Of a stretch of DNA of 18,285 bases, positions 13,188 to 18,285 are shown in pieces. The notes beneath the pieces are model-generated. The model had not been told where the DNA came from. It did no database searches and saw only the letters and a program-made list of their open reading frames with translations. Source of the DNA: CAYUIS01 sp964444825 (GTDB lineage: Bacteria > Chloroflexota > Anaerolineae > B4-G1); contig CAYUIS010000106.1 of the NCBI GenBank assembly GCA_964444825.1, positions 1 to 18,285 on the forward strand, given 5' to 3'. Both the position numbers and the translations under genes were made by a program. Position 1 is the stretch's first letter. Every line of letters starts with the position of its first letter.

Positions 13188-16100
13188 GTGGTGACCCTAG
13201 TTGAGTCTCTGAGCAGCTACGTCCCAAGGCTGATCACGCGTCGCCTGGCAGCCGATCCAGCACCCATCACCCAGCCCACTGACGAGCGCTTTTCCGCCGC
13301 TGTGCTCTTTGCCGACATCTCCGGCTTCGGACGTCTCACAGAACGCCTGACGCGACGAGGTCCGGCCGGGGTGGAGGAACTGTCGCGGCTGCTGAACAAC
13401 TACTTTGGGCAACTGATCGATCTTTTCCTTAGCCACGGGGGAGATATCGTCAAATTCGCCGGGGACGGCCTGTTGGCGATCTGGACGCCCGCCCACAGGG
13501 GTCCTGCGACGGGTGATTCGGCGGACCCAGGACAGGTGCTGGCCGATCTGACGCTGCGGGCTGCCCAATGCGGGCTGGTTGTGCAGGACACGCTGCACAA
13601 CTATGAGATTGCCAGGGACGAAAAGCTCTCTCTACGGGTCACCGTCGGTGCGGGAGCAGTTGCGGCGATCTACGTGGGGGGGCAGCTTGAGCGCTGGGAG
13701 TTTATGCTCGCTGGCTCTCCCTTGGCTCAGGTAGGGCGCTCCCAGAAAAACGCCCGCCCCGGAGAAGTGGTGCTCTCCCCGGAGGCCTGGTGGTGGATCC
13801 GCCAGTACAGTACGGGCATAACGTTACCCACATCAGATGTCCGGTTGCTCACGGTGTCCGATGTCCTGCCCCCTCAGACCGCGGACGCCATCTCACTCCC
13901 CCCCGAGGCAGAAGATGCCCTGTGGGCGTATGTGCCCGGGGCCATCCGCACCCGCCTGAAAGCGGGACAGGCTGATTGGTTGGCCGAGTTGCGGCGGATC
14001 ACGGTTCTGTTCATCAACTTGCCGGACGTTGATTTCACCATCCCCCTCTCACAGGCGCAGGCTATGATGCAGGCCCTGCAGACAGCCCTCTATCGTTACG
14101 AGGGGAGCATCAACAAGATCAACGTGGACGACAAGGGCGTCACGCTGGTTGCAGCGCTGGGCCTCCCCCCCCTAGCCCACGTGGACGACGCCATTCGGGG
14201 CGTGCAGGCCGCGCTGGCGATGCGCACTGAACTGCACCGGATTGGCGTTCGTAGTGCTATCGGGATCTCGACCGGGCGCGCTTTCTGCGGCACGATTGGC
14301 AACGTGCGCCGCCGCCAATACGCACTTCACGGGGATATCGTGAACCTGGCGGCCCGGCTGATGCAGGCAGCGAGCAAAGACCTCTCGGATGACGACCTGC
14401 CAAGCTTTCGAAACCTGACAGGTACAGAAGGCCCCATCCTGTGCAGTGCTGCCACCTACCAGGCGACGCGAGCTTCGATAGAATTCGAGCCACCGCTCCC
14501 CATCAGGGTCAAAGGCAAGACCGATCCGGTGACCGTCTACCGTCCGCTGGGCGAGAGGCAGGCAAATCAGCCTCCCAAAAGCACCACGTTTATCAGTCGA
14601 GCACCGGAGCGTACGACGCTGACAGACCAGCTCCAGGCTCTGTTGAGCGGCACGAGCGGTGTGGTCATCATTGAGGGTGAAGCAGGTATCGGCAAGTCAC
14701 GCCTGGTGGAGATCCTGATCCAGCAAGCACGGCTCTCGGACGTGAGCATGTTGCGAGGCGTGGGGGACGCCATCGAAAGCGCCACGCCCTACTATGCCTG
14801 GCGCCCGGTGTTCGCCGCGCTCTTGGACCTGAACCGACACCGGGCTGGGCAGCCGGAGATGGGCGAGAAAAACCTGGAGCAGCGACGCGCCCAGGTCCAC
14901 ACCCACCTGGAGCAAGTCACCCCAGATCTCTTGGACCTAGCGCCATTGCTAGGTCCTGTCCTGGCCCTCGATTGGCCCGACAATGAGCTGACCACACAAC
15001 TGGCAGGAGAGGTGCGAGCCGACAACACGCGCGCACTTCTGGTACGTTTGCTCCAGGCCGCCGCTGAGTTGGCTCCCCTGCTGATCATTCTGGAGGATGC
15101 CCACTGGTTGGACTCTGCCTCGTGGGCACTGGCGCGGCGGGTCAACCGGGATATCCAGCCCTCGCTGTTGGTCATCGCCGCGCGCCCGCTGCGCGACCGG
15201 CTACCGGAGGGATTTATCCACTTGCGCGACGCGCCTGGCACCCACACCCTAAAACTGGAGGCCCTCTCTCCCGCCGAGACCCAGGCGCTGGTATGCCAGT
15301 GTCTGGGAGTGGCCCACGTGCCAGAGTCGGTGATGGCATTCATCCGTGAGAAGACGGAGGGCCATCCCTTTTTCACAGAAGAACTGATCTATGCCCTGCG
15401 AGACACTGGGCTGGTACAGGTTGCGGACGGGGAATTCCAGGACTCTCTCGGATCGGAGAGCTGGCGCACGCTGGGCTTTCCGGACACGATCCAGGCCCTA
15501 ATCACGAGCCGTATCGATCGACTGGCCCCGCAGCACCAGTTGGCGCTCAAGGTAGCCAGTGTCATCGGACGCGACTTTGACTTGCGCCTTCTGACGGCGG
15601 TGTATCCCATCGAAACGGACAGGAGCTACCTGCGGGAGTATGTCAACGAGCTAGCACGAGCGGATCTCGTGCTCCTCACCCGTGACGAACCAGACCCAGC
15701 CTACAGCTTTGAGAATTTGATCACCCAGGAAACGGCCTATAACCTGATGGCCTTCTCTCAACGGCAGCGCCTGCATCGGGCCATCGCCGAGTGGTATGAG
15801 CGGGTCTACGTCGACGGCCTGTCGGCATTCTACACGGTGCTGGCCCACCACTACCGTTTGGCCGAGGTGCCCTCAAAGGCTATACACTATATGGAGCAAG
15901 TCGGAGAACAGGCGCTGCGCGGCGGGGCGTACCACGAGGCGGTGCAACTATTCGGTGAGGCTCTTGATCTGAGCCGAGGGAACGGGCGTCACGGAGAAGC
16001 AGGGACTGTGTCGCCGTACCGGCAGGCACGCCTGGAGCGCCTGCTGGGCGACGCGCACTGGAATGCAGGAGAGTTGGCCCAGAGCCTCAGCCACGCCCAA

Positions 16101-17426
16101 CAGGCGCTCAAGCTTCTGGGACGGATAGAGCCCACGACGCGGACCGGACTGGTTTGGAGCGCCTTCAAACAGGTGCTGGTTCAGGCCCTTCACCGCTTGT
16201 TGCCAGCCTTGTTCCTGGGGCGCGCGAAAGACGACGCCAGGCTGCTGGAGATAGCGCGGGCCTACCGGCAGCCGCAGCAGGTGTACTATCTTCGCAACCA
16301 GTTCCTGCCCGCCTTTAATGCCGGTATTCACCTTCTGAATCTGACAGAGCGGGTCGCCCCCGGGTCAGCGTTGCTGGCAGAGAGCTATGCGGGTCTGTGC
16401 ATCGGTATGGGCATGCTGGGCCTGCACCCTCTGGCCACTGCATACGCCCGCCGCGCTCAAAAAGTGGCACAGGCTACCAACTCACCGCTGGCAATGGCGA
16501 CCGTGCTGCAGAGGGTCAGTATGTACACCGTCGGTGTGGCCCAGTGGGAGCGAACCAAGACCGCGCTCCAGCAAGCGAATGAGATAGCGGAGCGGATCGG
16601 TGACTGGCGCTTGTTGGGGGACGGGTGGGTTTCACTGGGCAATGCCTTCTATTACAGAGGTGACTTTGACTCTATGGCTCAGGTAGGCGCCGAACTCTGC
16701 GCTTTGGCTGAACGCCACGACAATCACCAACAACGGATCTGGGGGCTGAATCTGCAAGGGATGTACCATATGCAGGCCGGATCCATAGAGCAAGCCATCA
16801 AATATCTACAGGAGGCATGGGAGTTACTCCCTCAAAGCAATGATCGTGCGACAGAGATTCTGAATCGGGGCGTCATAGCTGTCGCATATCTACGACAGGG
16901 GGAGCACCAACTGGCTCGCCAGGCAGCAGAGACCGCGAGGAGCCTGATCGGACGTTCGCGTCCCTTACTACCCTTCACGTTCGACGGCTACATGGCCGTG
17001 GCCCAGGTGTACCTGGCGCTGTGGGAGGCCAGTCGTGGCCCGGCGGCATCATCGTCCCCGGCAACAGATCTATGCCCAGCGGCTCTGCGCAGCGAAACCC
17101 AGAGAGCCTGCCGCGCCCTTCACAGGTATGCGCGCACATTTCCCATTGGCCGCCCGCGGGCCTGGCTATGCGGAGGCACGTGCGCGTGGCTGAGCGGCAA
17201 GCCACGGCGGGCGGTACGGGCCTGGCGCAAGAGCCTGAACGAGGCCAGGCGGCTGGCGATGCCCTACGAACAGGGACTGGCGCACTATGAGATCGGCCGG
17301 CATCTGCCAACTGACGAGCCCGCTCGCGGGAAACACCTGGACCATGCAGCAGAGATCTTTGCCCGGGTGGGAGCGACACATGATCGCGCCCGGGTGGATG
17401 AGACACGACAGGCCAATGAGCGGTGA
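13188..17426 (+). CDS. Soluble-adenylyl-cyclase-like protein: two class III cyclase domains, AAA-type ATPase, TPR repeats
   Basis: 1412 residues in the order of mammalian sAC (ADCY10). Cyclase domain 1 (about 35-200) has both metal-binding aspartates (D43 in FADISGF, D93 in KFAGDGLLAIW) and K89, but its last motif is LAGSPLAQVGRSQ, without the Asn/Arg pair. Cyclase domain 2 (about 268-452) lacks the first aspartate (TVLFINLPD) but has INKINVDDKG (K310) and HGDIVNLAAR (N386, R390). The halves are complementary, as in C1/C2 of sAC, giving one predicted active site making cAMP; the adenine-site Asp/Thr position is Ala379, so nucleotide choice is uncertain. A P-loop ATPase follows (GEAGIGKS 497-504; LLIILEDAHW 631-640), then a winged-helix-like linker and TPR-like helices to the end. 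No membrane segment: cytosolic. GTG 13188 (or 13191) has AGGG six to nine bases upstream. Its stop overlaps the next gene as GTGA. Confidence 0.88.
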   Translation: MVTLVESLSSYVPRLITRRLAADPAPITQPTDERFSAAVLFADISGFGRLTERLTRRGPAGVEELSRLLNNYFGQLIDLFLSHGGDIVKFAGDGLLAIWTPAHRGPATGDSADPGQVLADLTLRAAQCGLVVQDTLHNYEIARDEKLSLRVTVGAGAVAAIYVGGQLERWEFMLAGSPLAQVGRSQKNARPGEVVLSPEAWWWIRQYSTGITLPTSDVRLLTVSDVLPPQTADAISLPPEAEDALWAYVPGAIRTRLKAGQADWLAELRRITVLFINLPDVDFTIPLSQAQAMMQALQTALYRYEGSINKINVDDKGVTLVAALGLPPLAHVDDAIRGVQAALAMRTELHRIGVRSAIGISTGRAFCGTIGNVRRRQYALHGDIVNLAARLMQAASKDLSDDDLPSFRNLTGTEGPILCSAATYQATRASIEFEPPLPIRVKGKTDPVTVYRPLGERQANQPPKSTTFISRAPERTTLTDQLQALLSGTSGVVIIEGEAGIGKSRLVEILIQQARLSDVSMLRGVGDAIESATPYYAWRPVFAALLDLNRHRAGQPEMGEKNLEQRRAQVHTHLEQVTPDLLDLAPLLGPVLALDWPDNELTTQLAGEVRADNTRALLVRLLQAAAELAPLLIILEDAHWLDSASWALARRVNRDIQPSLLVIAARPLRDRLPEGFIHLRDAPGTHTLKLEALSPAETQALVCQCLGVAHVPESVMAFIREKTEGHPFFTEELIYALRDTGLVQVADGEFQDSLGSESWRTLGFPDTIQALITSRIDRLAPQHQLALKVASVIGRDFDLRLLTAVYPIETDRSYLREYVNELARADLVLLTRDEPDPAYSFENLITQETAYNLMAFSQRQRLHRAIAEWYERVYVDGLSAFYTVLAHHYRLAEVPSKAIHYMEQVGEQALRGGAYHEAVQLFGEALDLSRGNGRHGEAGTVSPYRQARLERLLGDAHWNAGELAQSLSHAQQALKLLGRIEPTTRTGLVWSAFKQVLVQALHRLLPALFLGRAKDDARLLEIARAYRQPQQVYYLRNQFLPAFNAGIHLLNLTERVAPGSALLAESYAGLCIGMGMLGLHPLATAYARRAQKVAQATNSPLAMATVLQRVSMYTVGVAQWERTKTALQQANEIAERIGDWRLLGDGWVSLGNAFYYRGDFDSMAQVGAELCALAERHDNHQQRIWGLNLQGMYHMQAGSIEQAIKYLQEAWELLPQSNDRATEILNRGVIAVAYLRQGEHQLARQAAETARSLIGRSRPLLPFTFDGYMAVAQVYLALWEASRGPAASSSPATDLCPAALRSETQRACRALHRYARTFPIGRPRAWLCGGTCAWLSGKPRRAVRAWRKSLNEARRLAMPYEQGLAHYEIGRHLPTDEPARGKHLDHAAEIFARVGATHDRARVDETRQANER

Positions 17427-18082
17427 CAAAACGGACAATAGAACCCCGAAATAGCACCCTGGGCTCGGCCAACACACCCAAACCGGTGGTCATTGTCATC
17501 ACTGGCCCACCCTGTGCGGGCAAGACGACGATTGCCCGCCGTGTAGCCGAGCAGTTCTCGCTACCATGGATGGGCAAGGATACGGTCAAGGAGCTGTTGT
17601 TTGACACACTTGGGTGGCGGGACCGGGAGTGGTCAAAGAAGCTGGGCCAGGCCAGCGTCGCTGTGCTCTTCCGATTCCTGGAGGCGCAGGTGGCGGCGCA
17701 CCGCTCCTGCATCGTGGAGAGCAACTTTAAGGCAGAATACGACACGGCGAGGTTCCTGGCTTTGAGGGAACGACACGAGTTTGACCTGGTGCAGGTTGAA
17801 TGCGTCTCCGATGGGAACAGGTTATTCGAGCGCTTCAAGCGCCGGTCAGAGTCAGGGGAGCGGCACCCCGGGCACTCGGATCACTCCAACTATGACGAAT
17901 TCCGAGAGATGCTTCTCCGTGGACGATCCGAACCGCTCGACATAGGAGGTCGCTGCGTCGAAATCGACACCACCGACTTTGAGGCGATTGATTATGAAAC
18001 CCTGTTTGCCGAGGTCGCTCAGGCCCTCGAGGGAAACACCGGGTTCACGGGACCAGGGCAGGTACAGGTCAGGGGCCTGTGA
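17423..18082 (+). CDS. P-loop kinase-like protein (AAA_33/zeta-toxin-type fold)
   Basis: 219 residues. VVIVITGPPCAGKTTIARR (Walker A G28-T36, K34) is followed by WMGKDTVKELLFDTLG, the substrate-side segment of small predicted kinases, and by CIVESNF (the strand and acid typical of the second motif), then a lid-like basic stretch RLFERFKRRSESGERHPG. This fits the broad AAA_33/zeta/APH-like small-molecule kinase group; a phosphotransfer activity is expected but the acceptor is unknown. The GTG start lies within the stop of the cyclase gene (GTGA, 17423-17426), so it is translationally coupled to it and probably serves the same pathway. Its 3' end overlaps by 14 bp the convergent thioredoxin-fold gene. 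Confidence 0.8.
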   Translation: MTKRTIEPRNSTLGSANTPKPVVIVITGPPCAGKTTIARRVAEQFSLPWMGKDTVKELLFDTLGWRDREWSKKLGQASVAVLFRFLEAQVAAHRSCIVESNFKAEYDTARFLALRERHEFDLVQVECVSDGNRLFERFKRRSESGERHPGHSDHSNYDEFREMLLRGRSEPLDIGGRCVEIDTTDFEAIDYETLFAEVAQALEGNTGFTGPGQVQVRGL

Positions 18083-18285
18083 CCAGCGCCCTGATCCTTC
18101 CTCGATCAGGGAAGCCGACCTGCCGGTCTATCAGATTGCCCTGGCCATCAAAGATAAGGAAAGTGGGCACAGACCTCACGTCGTGACTCTGTGCGACTTT
18201 TCGTCCCAGCTTGGTGAGCACGTCCAAACGTACCACCTGCGCCTGTCCCTCCAGTTCCCGTTCCAGCCCATCCACGATGGGCTTG
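18069..18285 (-). CDS. Thioredoxin-fold protein, C-terminal part (runs off the window)
   Basis: The visible 72 residues (KPIVDGLERELEGQAQVVRLDV...VRSVPTFLIFDGQGNLIDRQVG) are the second half of a thioredoxin: the strand VVRLDV, the helix, the cis-proline loop VRSVPTFLIF and the last strand pair. The frame is open to the window edge; the GTG at 18275 is an internal valine (KPIVDG), so the start and any CxxC active site lie beyond base 18285. Role: disulfide exchange or a thioredoxin-like fold without activity; cannot be decided here. Its stop overlaps the tail of the kinase-like gene by 14 bp. Confidence 0.82.
   Translation of the reverse strand, partial: KPIVDGLERELEGQAQVVRLDVLTKLGRKVAQSHDVRSVPTFLIFDGQGNLIDRQVGFPDRGRIRALVTGP

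Noticed and set aside
16975..17838. 287-codon minus-strand frame
   Set aside because: It is antisense to the end of the cyclase gene and most of the kinase gene, both well supported by motifs; no recognisable domain.
1..18285. CRISPR array, integrase, transposase or rRNA genes
   Set aside because: No regularly spaced repeats, recombinase motifs or rRNA segments were seen on either strand.

Overview
The window is about 18.3 kb of moderately GC-rich bacterial chromosome with short intergenic gaps and several ATGA/GTGA gene overlaps. The mix of genes suggests a member of the Chloroflexota (Anaerolineae-like): a very large cyclase/ATPase/TPR protein, an aldo/keto reductase with ferredoxin-type iron-sulfur motifs, SCP2 and CrtI-like proteins, and a SNF2 helicase paired with a zinc-binding partner. 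This taxonomic guess is inference; there is no rRNA or other marker gene here.

Layout. (1) 1-2405: the tail of a membrane/SCP2 protein, then a CrtI/carotenoid-isomerase-like FAD oxidoreductase ending in a good intrinsic terminator. (2) 2672-6309, minus strand: a two-gene, ATGA-coupled operon of a SNF2 helicase and a 610-residue coiled-coil, cysteine-rich protein whose N-terminus looks like the missing C-terminal part of a HepA/RapA-type helicase. (3) 6590-8360: a near-consensus promoter followed at once by a perfect 26-bp palindrome, driving an NmrA-like NAD(P)-binding protein and a TetR regulator coupled by ATGA; this looks like an autoregulated operon. (4) 8475-8613: a MITE-like element of about 125 bp between GACTAG direct repeats. 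(5) 8623-11702: a second TetR gene with a consensus promoter and an operator-like site; a 16/18 copy of that site lies upstream of the following aldo/keto reductase gene, so the two are probably one small regulon. A 20-codon small ORF and an alpha/beta-hydrolase gene interrupted by one in-frame TGA follow, then a strong terminator.

(6) 11703-12895 looks like a decaying stretch around an intact metallo-beta-lactamase-fold hydrolase (minus strand): a short hydrophobic ORF with an in-frame stop on one side, and a start-less relic of a small Cys/His-rich coiled-coil protein, still followed by its terminator, on the other. (7) 13115-18082: a 1412-residue protein with two class III cyclase domains, an AAA-type ATPase and TPR-like repeats, the same order as mammalian soluble adenylyl cyclase (ADCY10). 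Its two cyclase domains carry complementary halves of an active site. It overlaps by GTGA with a small P-loop kinase-like gene. (8) A thioredoxin-fold gene runs in from the right edge on the minus strand and overlaps the kinase gene tail to tail.

The most interesting items are the sAC-like cyclase with its coupled kinase, the split SNF2 helicase/zinc protein operon, and the two TetR control regions whose operators can be read directly from the sequence.
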